Assembly (NCBI GenBank): GCA_028622995.1
Contig: JAJQJQ010000009.1
Location: 124,001 to 188,000 of the forward strand
DNA: 64,000 nucleotides
Direction of reading: 5' to 3'
Origin: Panagrolaimus kolymaensis
Taxonomy: Eukaryota; Nematoda; Chromadorea; Rhabditida; Panagrolaimidae
A program made the translations under genes and the position numbers. This document shows positions 36,632 through 48,300 of the stretch, in pieces. Every line of letters begins with the position of its first letter. Position 1 is the stretch's first letter. The notes beneath the pieces were generated by a model that was not told the origin of the DNA, ran no database searches, and saw only the letters and a program-made list of their open reading frames with translations.

Positions 36632-37575
36632 CAGAGCTGTCGATTATTCGATTAATCGATCGATTAATCTAAAAATAACCGATCGAAATTCGATTATTTT
36701 CGATTAATCGTAATCGATAATCGTGACTTTCGATTTTCGATTAATCGATCGATAATCGATAATCGAAAAATTTCGATTATTTTCGATTAATCGAAATCGA
36801 TAATCGAGACCCTCGATTATCGATTAATCGTGTCACAAAATCATCATTTTTTGGTCTATTCCATCCTTATTTTTTGCCTTTTTTGCATGAGGGAAATGGA
36901 AAAATGCTCATTTATGTCTTAATTTTAATTATTATTTTTAACATTTTTCCGCCCTTTTTTCGACAATAACACACTTTCTATTTTTCTAAATTTACGAAAA
37001 TACTTTTGCCGTTTATAAATTACTAATTCACATGTTTTCGAGATTTTTGAGTTCAAATTTGTGCAGTTATTAAAAAATAAATTTACATATTACTTGTAAA
37101 CACATGGATACTTATAAAATAATTTAAAATGAGTGTAACTCCTATATTAACAATATGGGATAACAATTAAAAACCTTTTTGTTATGCCAAATAATCTGTT
37201 ACAAGCTTTGTATGCTTCCATAGTGCATTAACATAGTGAAAATAGCAATTCTTTAAATTCAATTTTTGGCATAAAAACATTTTTAAAATATGCTTTGAGG
37301 TGCTAAAACCCTTATTTAAAGTCGAAATTTATAATAATAAAAGCCTAATTTTATTTTAAAATTTAAAAAAACATTATTTTTATTATCTGAAAAAAATTCG
37401 ATTAATCGTTCGATTAATCGGCCGATTAATCGAAAATCGATAATCGAGACTTCCGATTATCGATTAATCGATCGATAATCGATTAATCGATCGATAATCG
37501 ATAATCGAAAAATATAGATTCGATTCGATTAATCGAAATCGATAATCGAAGGGTTTCGATTAATCGACAGCTCTG
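36632..37575 (+). mobile_element. TE-A copy 2, non-autonomous hAT-like element (944 bp)
   Basis: Same orientation and ends as copy 1 (CAGAGCTG...CAGCTCTG). The core is base-for-base the same by eye. The differences I found are one substitution at 36670 and an extra 12-bp unit (ttcgattaatcg) near 37398-37421, one more repeat of the subterminal palindrome. The near identity implies recent duplication or gene conversion. Confidence 0.82.
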
Positions 37576-37583
37576 GTTCCTAG
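37576..37583 (+). repeat. Right copy of 8-bp target-site duplication (gttcctag)
   Basis: Identical to 23249-23256 and directly adjacent to the right end of TE-A copy 2. It continues into TE-B as gttcctagcccgaaag. Confidence 0.85.
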
Positions 37584-37780
37584 CCCGAAAGTTTCATTGT
37601 CTCAAAAGCTTACAAAGTGCTACGAATTTTTGTAGCTTTTTGTAGCATTTTGAGAAAATTTCGTAAGCTTTTAAAAAAACTTTGTAAAACTTTGTAAGAC
37701 TTTGAAACAGTGAAGAAAAACTTTCGGGCTAGGAACACCCGCTGTAAGGGTTTTCTCATCGTTTGGGACACTCCCTTTAA
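37576..37780 (+). mobile_element. TE-B, right portion of a foldback MITE
   Basis: It starts gttcctagcccgaaag, directly continuing the left fragment at 23201-23256, and ends ctttcgggctaggaacaccc...gggacactcccttTAA. The terminal 25 bases mirror the left fragment with one mismatch, and the inner arms also pair imperfectly (cattgtctcaaaag against ctttgaaacagtg). Reassembled without the 14.3-kb insert, TE-B would be about 250 bp and nearly one large hairpin. Confidence 0.72.
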
Positions 37781-39555
37781 AGAATTATCTCATGAATACA
37801 GTATGTAACTTTCTTCCTATTTATGTTATTTTAAAAATATATATACGATGTTAGTAAAGTATGATTCACGTGTGTAAAAAAATATGTGTAGCAAAAAATG
37901 GAATTTTGTGCAGCACAAAAAACATCAAAACAAAAAAGGCACAGATGAAACATTTTTTTTTTTTCTTGACCAAAATCTCTCAGGGGATGCAGAATTTAAA
38001 AAAAAGGTTATCGAATGTATCAAAGCTACGTCCTTGAATAATTTCATCAGAAAGTTCTTGAAAATGTTGATAACACAAACAAAGATTATCTCATTTTTTA
38101 TTTGTATGTAGCCATAAGATTAAAAAAAAATATTTATGATAAAATTAAAAATAGAAATTTAAAAATTTCATTTCTTGTGATCGAACATATCTATATCCGT
38201 CAAAATTGTATTCGTATTTACATATAAAATATTTTTTATGAATTCCATAATGTCAATAAAAAACATTTGGCTACTTTCCACCCGAAAAGTTAAAAAAGTT
38301 GGAAATTAGCAAATTAAAAATATTTTTCAAATGAATGAATTAAATTAAATAAATTAACATCACTACAAATTTTTTTCCGTTGTAACTTCTTAATTGATTG
38401 ATTTAATGTATTAAATTGAATAAAAAAATTGGTTTAGATGTATGATTCATTAATTCAACTTTTCATTCATTTGTATGTATTTTGTAGTCTTTTTTTATGT
38501 AACAACAAAATTAGTGAATGAATTATTTGTAGGGTAAAATCAAAGTTTGCATTTAGTGAATTTTTTCTCTTTTAAAGCGTGAGACAATTACATTTGAACC
38601 TGGTTCAAAAATGGCTTGATATTAATAAAGCAAATACTTTCGACAAAATATTAAACACATTTTCAAAGGAAAAAGCAAATATCTTGGCCGCTTAATTTTT
38701 TGCATTTTTTTCTTTATTTTTATCAAACTTGTTTTCCAATAGTTTCAGTTTATAAAATTCTTGAAAAATTTATTATGGAATAAATTTTTTGAAATTTATT
38801 TAAAGAAGACTTCTGGCTTTTTTTAATGGTTTCAAAGACCAAGGTGGCAAAATAATCTTCAGTGAAAAATGAAAAAAGCAAATAAGCAGTAAGGTTATAA
38901 AAAGCTCTTTTTTTCTTAAAATACAAATACTGGAAAAATCTCTAAGGAATACTTTCTTGCTTAGTTAATTTTGCGTGTTAGTGTTTTTATTCTTTCCAAA
39001 TTTTTTTAAATTGAAATAAGCGTCTAAGAAACGATTTAAAATTAAAATAAAAGCTTTTCCTTTATCTTTATCCATCCTGCTTTATTTTTATGTTTTATTT
39101 TCTTTAATTTTACAACCGGAGTGTATGAAAAAAAAAAATATATTTTAAAGCGTGCGTTGTCCAGGCAACATTTTACAATTTATTAGAAATAAGTAAAATG
39201 CTTGAAGCGAGATGAAGCGAAAATAACAACAACAGAGTTATATAAAATAATTTATTGCCAGGTAAAAAAACATAAAAAGAAAAGGTATTTTTACTAATTT
39301 TTCATTTATTTTTTCTAGAAAAATTAGACAAAAATAAAGAAATAAGAGCTTACATAATTTTTTATTAAAATTTTATTATTTATAGGATCTAATTTTCAAA
39401 TTTTCATTTTGAGGCTTCCGTAGGGATTAATAAAATTACGTTTCATCGTGATAAAAGGAATACCTACAGAGATTAAAGTTTTTTGCTAATATTTTTAAAA
39501 ATAAATTCTTTTCTAGGTAAAACAACTAAAAACTTGATTCTGAAAATTTCTCGGA
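37781..39555. other. Intergenic
   Basis: A/T-rich. A frame at 37884-38111 reads ..SGDAEFKKKVIECIKATSLNNF.. and might be a relic, but it has no recognisable family. It should include the promoter of the chemoreceptor gene. Confidence 0.45.
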
Positions 39556-41028
39556 ATGGATTACGAAGGTTCCGAAAATGCCATAACTGCTTTTCTTGGA
39601 TCATATCGTCTATCATTTTTATATTTCATTTTGGGTTCGCTCGATTGTGGAGGATTTTTAATTTGTTGCATTTTGGCAAAATTGTTTAAACAATTTCATT
39701 TCAATCACGCAAATTTTTGCACCATCTTCAGTAACCTCCTTATTTGCTTGGCAGTGAATAACCTAATTCAATGTGGCCGAATTTGCACTTTGTTTTTGCA
39801 ATGGCTTTTTGGGTTTGAAACAAATATTTTGGTTACGGTAATTCTTAGTAAATATTTTTCCATATATAAAAAAGCTCGTTTTTAGCAAACTCAACCATGT
39901 TTAATTTCGTTGATGAATAATTCGGTTACTTTTTTCATTATTGGCGGATTCACTTTTTGTTTGATTGAACGAGCATATGCCACAATGAATTATATCAAAT
40001 ATGAGCATGAAGATTATTCTCGAACCATTTCTCAAGCTTTTAATGGGATGGTTGGTTTTTTTTCGATGCGTATCTTCTTCAAATAAAGTCAGTTGTCTAA
40101 ATTTTAGTGGTTTATTGCTGGTTTTATCATTCTTATCAATATTATTATATCCATGAGCACTTTTGCTGAAACAAGTTACTACACTTGCATTTTGAGTGAA
40201 CTTAAAAATAATCCTATCAAACTCAATATGCCTGCGTTTATATGCACCATTTGTATGGTAGCCTTTCTCATTTTTTTTATTCTTTTGCTACGAACAAATA
40301 TTGAAAGAAGAGCAAAATCCGAGCGACCTCAAGCTCAATATCGACTTGGTACAGCATATCAATTAAGAGAAAATTGTTACGGTATTCGCTTAATGATTTG
40401 GTTTACGGGCACTTTTTTGCTTTGTTTGGTACTGTATTTATGGCACATAGAAAATTTGTATATCAGTTATGTGAATGTTAACTACAAATTTGATTATGAA
40501 TATATGGTATTTTGGAAAGTAAGTAAATATTGTAGTTATAAAATATTTTTACTGTATCGGAAAAAGATGATATACAATCTTGTTTTTTAGGAATTTGCAT
40601 TAATTTATTATCCACTTTTCTCCATTTTAATGCCATGCGCAATAATATTTTGTTCGGCAGCCATTTGTCGAAGGTTAAATGATATGTGGCTCGCTTTTTG
40701 CCAAGGTTGGAAAACTGCTGGTAAATTTTTTTACTTTTACGATCTTGTATCATAAAATACGGTATCAGAAAAAACTAAAGTTTAATTTTTATATTTTTTT
40801 ACAAACATTAAACTTTAACCTAAAATTTTTTTTTTACAATCTTTTTTTATTTTTGTTAAAAACTTAAAATTAAGGACAGATTCGAAAAGTCATCGAGGAA
40901 GTTTAATATTGAAAAGTGCAGCCCAATTTCTTCCATGGTATACTCCAACTTCAGCAACAACAGCCCAGCGACACTTTGATGCTTTAAATGATTATTGGGA
41001 AAGTAGCAACAAGTTGCACACAACGTAG
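39556..41028 (+). CDS. Nematode SRE-like chemoreceptor (7TM GPCR)
   Basis: Five exons (39556-39837, 39886-40050, 40108-40518, 40591-40720, 40880-41028) give 378 residues. Seven hydrophobic segments are visible. After TM3 comes LIERAYATMNYIKYEHED, in the place of the E/DRY region. The third cytoplasmic loop reads ERRAKSERPQAQYRLGTAYQ, then LRENCYGIRLM before TM6, like the Y-x-L-x-x-x-YQ-x-x-EN motif of the SRE and related SRA/SRAB chemoreceptors. Such receptors sit on sensory cilia and detect chemicals; the ligand is unknown. The last acceptor was set at 40879 because the nearer one (40874) gives an early stop. Confidence 0.82.
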
Positions 41029-41584
41029 TAATCTCCAAAACCAATCTTTTTTTTATTTTCACTCACTCCTCTTTTTTTTTATTTTGTTTTTCCAACAAAA
41101 AAAAAGACAAAAAAAATATTATTTTAAAAAATCAATTGATGGAATTTTTTTTCGTGTTAGTGCAGCTGTGACAAAACCAAAAAAGCAGAGAAAGGATTGG
41201 AAAATAAAATACAGTGAGAGAAAAGAGACAAACTAAAAAAATAAAATTATGGAACATTGTGATGATGATTTTTTATATATATTGTTTTCGTTGTACACTG
41301 TTCATTTAATCTCGCAATAATACTTTTTGTTTTGTTTTCTATTTTGTAATTTATTTTATCGAATTATATTTAATTATTATTTAATTAATAAAAAAAGAAG
41401 CCAGCAGCTTTTTATAAACCAACAAATAAGAAATTTTTCAAATTTAATAAATCGTTTGTTTTTTTATTTATGCGTCCACCGAGTTTGTATTCTCACATTT
41501 AAATTTAAAAAATAAACAGTCTCAAAGACCACAATTTTAGCTTAAAGAAAGAAAGAAATAATCAAAAAGCAACCATAAAACAAA
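41029..41584. other. Short intergenic region
   Basis: 3' UTR of the chemoreceptor and promoter of the EF-hand GTPase gene, both on the plus strand. The 556-bp gap is too long for a typical trans-spliced operon but does not exclude one. Nothing else is seen. Confidence 0.5.
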
Positions 41585-44434
41585 ATGGAAGTTTTAATGG
41601 AAGAAGGCGACCATGATGATGACCCACAATCCATTATTTCGCCAATTGAAACTTTGGTGGATGAACAGGTAAAAAAATAAATAATAAATAAAATTAATTG
41701 CTTTTGTATTTTCTTTTTTTAATGTCTTAATTCAGGGGAAATAAAGAAGAAGAGTAGGAGGAGGATTTGTTAAGTATCTTTTTGTCATATCCGCTTTTTT
41801 ATTTTCTCCCATCAAAAACAACAACCAACCAACCAAGAAAGCTGTATTTTGCTATTTTAAAGCTTTTAATGTCATTATTTTTATTTCTAAAAAAGGGATA
41901 TGTTTTTATTTTTGTAGCATGTTTTTTTTAAATTTATTCTTTTAAAATCTTCTTCTCCATTTTTTTTTTCTTTCTCACTCATTCTTGGTGGTGCTAATGT
42001 TGAGTAGAATTACTGAAAAAAACCCTAAAAGAAAAACAATTTTATGCCTTTTCTTTTTTTTTTACTCCAAAAAGAAACCATTCTTTTTTGACAAACATTT
42101 TTCTTTAAAAAACGTTTAAAAAATTCTGGAGCGCCCTTCTTATTCTCGCGTTTTTTTTCGTCGTTGTTGTTTTAAATTTTATTTTATTTTTATTTTGCTT
42201 ATGTACATACTGAAAGATGAGAAGACACTCAACTCATCAGCTTCTTTTCCTTCATAGCTTTTGTGTATTTTAAATTTTAACTTTTATCATCATTTTTCTA
42301 TCTCTCCAAAGAAATGTGTTTGCCATTGTTTATTTTTTTTCTGTGTTAGTTTTTCTTTACTTTGGCGACGCCACTAAAAACTCAAAACTAAAATTCATTA
42401 ACTTTTCACACACAATATTTATTCACTTTTTTTAGGCTAACAAACTTTTTGACCTTTGCGACATGAATGAAAAAGGATATATCGTAAAAGAAGACTTGAA
42501 GCAACTTCATGGACTTATTCCAAATTTTTCTCCAAATGATTTAGAGCAATTTTATTCTGAAGCAGCGACGACAGGGGATAATAAAGATAAAAAAATTACT
42601 CGGAATAATTTTGTTCGCGCTATTAGTGAGTTAATAATCGAGACAAGATTCCAAAAAAAATACTGTTTTTAAACGTTTATTTTTTTAGAACCATTTTTAT
42701 TTAAACAAAAAGCTTCCATTCCCAAACAAAAATTAAAAGTTTGTTTTATAATTTTAATTTTAGAAACTAATAACTTTTAAATTTTTAGAAAAAACACATC
42801 AAAGAATTACCCAAAAATATGTTTCGCACTATTTCACTTGATAATGATGAAACGAAAGTGAGTTTTATTTTTTTCATCACTATCAGGCTACAGTTTTTAA
42901 TTAAACAATGAAGTCATAATTTTTTCGCTTCAGAAATTTAGCAGAGTCCATAACAAAAATTAATTTGTAACTGATTAAAAAACTTTTTTATAACATAATT
43001 TAAATTTCTTCATTTTATTCACAAAATTGAAGTTACTATTTCTGTCTTTTTTAATAACTCTTTTTTTTGCAGCAACAACAACCAAAACCTTTATCTACCG
43101 AAAAACAACTACCATCGATGAGACTTCCAAAGCTTTCAATTTCGTTGGACGAGAAATTAGGAAGCACAGATTTTATTAATTCTCGAAATCCATCCTCAAT
43201 TCCCAAAGATTTATGCAATGAAGCTGAGCCTCGTCCATCTGTGGATTCTGATGATTATGATACTATTCCAATAACAAGCAGCCCATATTATGATCGATCC
43301 TTTAGTTTTCCGGATCCCAATTCAAATAATTCCATTTCGGCTAAAAAGAGACCCGAAGAGCATAATGAAGAAATAGAAAAAAAGAATCATAATGAAATTA
43401 AGGAAGTTATAACCAAATCAAGATCAAGCTTGGAATTAAAATCCCCGAAAATGGAAAGACCGTGTGATTTTGGACCCACTTCATTTTTGGATCATCCAAT
43501 AGTCGCAGATGTAAGTAATTTTTTTTCTTCTGGTTTTAACCAAAAAACTGGAATGAATTTTTTTAAAGCCCAGGGATTTCCACTTTAAGAAAAATTAGTA
43601 TTTTAAATTCTGTTTTTTAGGACGTCAGAACCCCTGATAGAATATTCAAAGTTGTATTTGTTGGTGATTCAGCTGTGGGAAAAACTTGCTTTTTGCATAG
43701 GTTTAAAACCACTCTCTTAATTTTCTTCGGCATAAATAAGCCACTCTTTTAGATTTTGTCATAATCGCTTTAAACCTTTATTCAATGCAACCATAGGCGT
43801 GGATTTTACTGTAAAAAGTATAAAATTGGTTGATCGACTTGTAGCTGTTCAACTTTGGGTTCGTTGACAAAAACAAACTTAAAAAACAGCAAATTTTGTC
43901 CCTTTTTCTTTTTAGGATACAGCCGGCCAAGAACGTTTTCGATCCATAACAAAACAATATTTTCGCAAAGCTGATAGCGTAGTTTTAATGTATGATGTTA
44001 CATCAGAACAAAGCTTTTTAAATGTTCGAAATTGGATTGAATCCGTTCGAATGGGAGTTGGCGATGGTTGTGTTATGTGTTTAGTTGGAAATAAAGTTGA
44101 TTTAGCTTCAAATGAATCGGGAAGAAAAGTTAGTTATGATGATGGAAAACAAATTGCGCAAGTAAGCTTTTCGACCAAAAAATAGCCCACGACGAAATTG
44201 AAAATTTTAGGAATTTGATATGTTATTTTTTGAAACAAGTGCCTACACTGGACTTGGAATAAATGATTGTATGAAAGCTGTAGCGATGTAAGTCAATTAT
44301 TTTTCAGAAAGTTTTTATTAAAATACTTTTTATTTTTTAGTCGATTACAACAAAGAGAGGATGATCAACTTGAAGAAGCTTTAAGACTTGAAATGATTAT
44401 TCAACATTCAAAATCAAGCTGGTGTTGTGTTTAG
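41585..44434 (+). CDS. rsef-1: Ras and EF-hand domain protein (RASEF/Rab45 type)
   Basis: Ten exons (41585-41668, 42436-42625, 42689-42738, 42789-42857, 43073-43510, 43621-43700, 43753-43858, 43916-44161, 44211-44287, 44341-44434) give 477 residues. An EF-hand loop, [12 protein letters not shown], lies near residue 38, with Asp rather than Glu at the last position. A Ser/Pro-rich disordered linker follows, then a full Rab-type GTPase: GDSAVGKT (P-loop), TIGVDFTVK (switch I), [11 protein letters not shown] (switch II), GNKVDL and ETSAYTG. The end SSWCCV carries a Cys pair for prenylation. This domain order is specific to RASEF-like large Rabs, thought to act in Ca2+-linked membrane traffic. 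The 50-bp third exon is needed to keep phase. The long coiled coil of mammalian RASEF is much reduced. Confidence 0.92.
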
Positions 44435-44649
44435 TTAAAAGAAACATAGATTTAGATAATTTATTTCTTACAAATTTAAATAAACTTGGATGAAAAAAGG
44501 TTTTATTCGTAAATAAAATAAATGTTTGAGGATCATGCATTGTTTGTGATAGTTGTTTGTACATCAACAAGGAATTCACATTGCCAATGATTTAATTAGT
44601 TAATAAATCAAAGTTAATAAATAAATAAAACAAAAACAATGTATATATA

Positions 44650-45347
44650 TTATTTCTTTAATAATACATTGTCATCGATATTCAAATTACCATGCAAAGT
44701 GTTTCTGCTTTCTTGAAGATTTTTTTCTGCAAAACAAACATATTTTTTTAAAGTTTAAGGTTAAAAAAAGGCTGACGATAACAAGCAGATACTATTAAAA
44801 GTTTCTTAGTGGACAAACTTATCAAAAAAGTACCATTAATTTCGTCATTTAAATATTTATATTTCTTTTCAGCTTCTTCATATTCTTTGTACATATCCAA
44901 GTTTGACGGAAACATGGCTTTATTATGCGCATAAAAATCATCAGAAATTTGATTTTCGGAAGAACTTTGAAGCCAAGCAAATTCTCCAAATGTTCGGCGG
45001 CTAACTGCTTGGTGCTGGATTTGTCGAAAGTGGTCAAGTCGCTGAAAAACAAAAAACTTTGTATATATAAAAAATTGAAAGGTATCCATCGCTAACTTTT
45101 TTCATTGTATCAAATTCAGCTTCGATTTGAGTTTTTCTTTGAAGAAAATCTTTATCTGTCCTGGCTGTAATATTATTATCTTGTTCATCAAGCTGAAAGA
45201 TAGCTCAAAAATAAAAGTATGCTAAAAATTTTTAATGTTAAACACAACCTCAGCCAATCGCATTTGAATAAAATCTTTTCTTTGAATCCCTAACTCTTCA
45301 TCAGTCTTTTTCCGTTCTTCCTCATTAAAATTATTTAATTCACTCAT
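44650..45347 (-). CDS. Small coiled-coil protein, unrecognised
   Basis: Four exons (45347-45249, 45192-45097, 45041-44834, 44726-44650) give 159 residues starting MSELNNFNEEERKKTDEELG. The protein is almost entirely charged helix (RKDFIQMRLAELDEQ, FLQRKTQIEAEFDTMKK, YKEYEEAEKKYKYLNDEI) with a more conserved-looking middle (VSRRTFGEFAWLQ). It has no signal peptide, membrane helix or catalytic motif, so it is probably a structural or adaptor protein. It ends 215 bp from the convergent RASEF-type gene. Confidence 0.72.
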
Positions 45348-48300
45348 TTTATTATTAAAAGAAATTTAAAAAAAGAAAACTGTTTCCCGAAAATGAAGTT
45401 TTATTTTTAAAAGCAATATAAGTTGAGGCTACTTTTTTTTTCGTTTCAAGAAAAAAGTGGAACTTTGTATTTATAAAAATGGTCAAAAAAATAAAAGCTT
45501 TTTATTTACTTTTTTGGAGGATAAATAATAAAATTTCAAATAAAAAATTATCAAATTAGCTAATAGAGTAAAAAAAACCCAAGAAATAATTGAAGAAATG
45601 TTCAACACTCTTAATAAATTCTTCCTTATTGAAACTCCATCAGAAACTTATCAAATAAAACTGCGGCATGTTTTTCTCAAATTTAAATATTTAATGAAAA
45701 GTAACATTTTGTTTTCAATAAACTTTACCTGTGTAAACCAAAATTTTAGCCATATTATGTTTACAAAAATTAAAAGTTTATCTTTATTTTACCAAAATGA
45801 AATCATGTCATAGCAACTTAATCGCATTAAATTTTGTTCTTAGTTTTTTTTTCTGCCACTTTTTTATTATTTTTTAACTACATCATTTCTCCTCCCCCAC
45901 CAAATAAGGAATTGCAGCTAGCTATTATTTTTAATATTATTACATTTTCCTTTTATAAAATCCCATTTAGTTTACTAGTTTTTTTTGGCTTCTTGCAACT
46001 AAAAACTACGACATATTTCCTCACAAAAATTATGGCATTTTTTACAGCTAATAAAATAGAGATTACTTTTACACATTAATAAAAAATTACAGAATTTTTT
46101 TATTGCATAAAAAAGTATAAAGTTAAATATATTTTTTTGTCTTTTCTTATTTGAAATGTTAGATGCTTTGCTTCTGTGAACTTTGTAGATAAATATTTGA
46201 AAGTTAAAAATCTGTTAGTTTGCATCCCACTCTTTTCTTCTTTGTGGCTATTATTTACATTAGTCAATGATATTTAATGGAATGTTCTAATTCTTTTTCT
46301 CATTTATTTTGTGGAGGAGGAAAGCAAAGCTAAGAAGATTCATAATCCATTTCATTTCCATCCATCCAACTACTTACTTTGTTTTGTTTTTTGTTTTAGT
46401 AGTTAGTTAGCTTCTTAAATTTCCGGCATTTGCTGTTGCAAATATTTCTTTTTGTACTTTATAAAAAAAAGTATAAAAATATTTATTGTGCCAGCAACAT
46501 TATTTTTTTTTTTGTGGGAGCGTGTGTTTTTCAGGAATTTAGCTTGTTGCTTCGTCTTTCGATGTTTAATGTAGCAACTAAAAAGAAAATGAGTTTTTCT
46601 TTTATTTTTATTCATTCAAGCAAATTATTCTCAACGTCTTTTTTGTTCTGATTTATATTTTAACTATTTAAAAATAAACGCAAAAATAATTTCACCTGTT
46701 CAAATGGTTTTTGTTTTATTTTTTGAAAGTTATTTATGCATGCAAAATTTCGCTAAAATGCCACGAAAATACTTTGCTTTTGCATCTACCGTAATCTGCA
46801 AACAATAATTTTATGAATGTTACGAATTTTTTGTTGGAGGTTTGTATACGAAAAAATGCTTCCGTGTTTAGTTGCAAAATTATTTCATTCAAAAAAAAGC
46901 TATAAAAAATTTATAATAACAAAATTTATTTTTATCATTTACTTCTTTTTTGCTTAAGAGCAAATTATTTATCTTTCCATGTTATTTATCGTCATCTTAG
47001 TTTTTTACCAAGAAAAATTGACGCATTTTATTACTCATTTTAGTATATGGCTTAAATAAGATTTTTTATGTTGGTAAGCTTTCTTCTCGTGTTCTAATTA
47101 TTAGTTCCTCTTTCAAAGATTTTTTTTATATCCCTCTTTGCTACAAAAATTGGTTATTTTATTTTATACATAACTGTCAAATATTTTTGTTGTTTTGGAG
47201 GATTAATGTTATGAAATATATTTTTTATTTGATTGAAACTTTTCTAACAATAAAAACAAAAAAGGAACTTTTTTTTATGATGTTTGCTTTTTTTTCAGTG
47301 GAATTTAAACTATTTTTTTACTCGAGTTTAGTTTTGATGTTTGTTTTGGATCATTTCAACTTTTTAGCTTTTCAACTACTCAACTTTCTCACTTTCAAAT
47401 CCTTTTAACTTTTTTAAACATTTCCAACGTCAGCAAAAAAAAGTTTGAAAAAAAACAGCAACAATGGAATTTTTTGTTGCTCATGTTTAATGGTTAACTT
47501 TTTTCTTGTACTGAAAAAAATACAATAACACTTCTGTTGTTAAATGAAACTGATACATCTGTGATGCTTTTTTTTTTTTGCAGAAGCTTCTTTTTCTCTC
47601 AACGGCGGAGATATATGATGACAATAAAAATACTAAAAGCATAATGAACTTGTTGTACCAGGTGACAAGCATATTCATACATATATCATCCTTATTTTCT
47701 TATTGTTTTTTCCCTTGTGTCTTTTTTTATTTTCTGTTGCTAACGAACTAACAAAAAAATTCTTAATTCTTTTTTACTTTTTTTTGCAACGGCATTCAAA
47801 AATCATTTATATTTTCTTTTCATTTTTTTTTGCACTCATTTTGCATTTATCTTTGCTTTCCTCAGCAAAAAGAAATTTCATCAGCTGTTCATTATTTTCT
47901 TCGCGAATAAAAATGCTCTTTGGATTTAACCAATAAATTTTTTTAAGAGTTGTAATAATGACTTTTTTATTTGAGTATAGTGAGGGTGGATGCGAAGGTG
48001 GATGACACAACAAATAACACTAAAACATTATTCATTTTAGCGACGACGCCACTGGCACTAATAATGCTTTTGGTCGGCGATCATTAAACAATCAGTGATT
48101 ATAACAACTTTAAAACATTTGTGCTTCTTATTTTTTTTACGTTTTTTTTCGTTTTGTTTTTACATACTTTATTTTATCCTTCGACGAAGAAAAAAATAAG
48201 AATAAAAAAGTTGGATTATTTTAAAGCAGCCTCTTGGCATTTTTATTTTTATGTATGTATTTAGGAATGAATACGTCAGCTTAAAAAGCAGTTAAGAAAA

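Larger units (their letters stand above)
23249..37583 (+). mobile_element. Composite, hAT-like bracketed insertion carrying host-type genes
   Basis: Two TE-A copies in the same orientation (23257-24188, 36632-37575) flank 12.4 kb of other sequence. Only the outer ends of the pair carry matching 8-bp duplications (gttcctag). The inner octamers differ (gctgtaac to the right of copy 1, ttggcagg to the left of copy 2). This is what is expected if the outermost ends transposed the whole 14.3 kb into TE-B as one unit. It would equally result if recombination between TE-A copies placed the segment there, or if an assembler misjoined at the repeats. The cargo includes a truncated exon, two full gene models, a broken GPCR-like gene and a Smoothened-like gene. 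No hAT transposase is seen inside. Confidence 0.6.

Noticed and set aside
37884..38111. 75-codon ORF next to TE-B
   Set aside because: Low complexity (poly-F, poly-K) and no recognisable domain; such ORFs are expected by chance here.
42789..42857. Joining the RASEF exon ending at 42625 directly to 42789
   Set aside because: The phases disagree and a stop follows. Inserting the 50-bp exon 42689-42738 restores frame.
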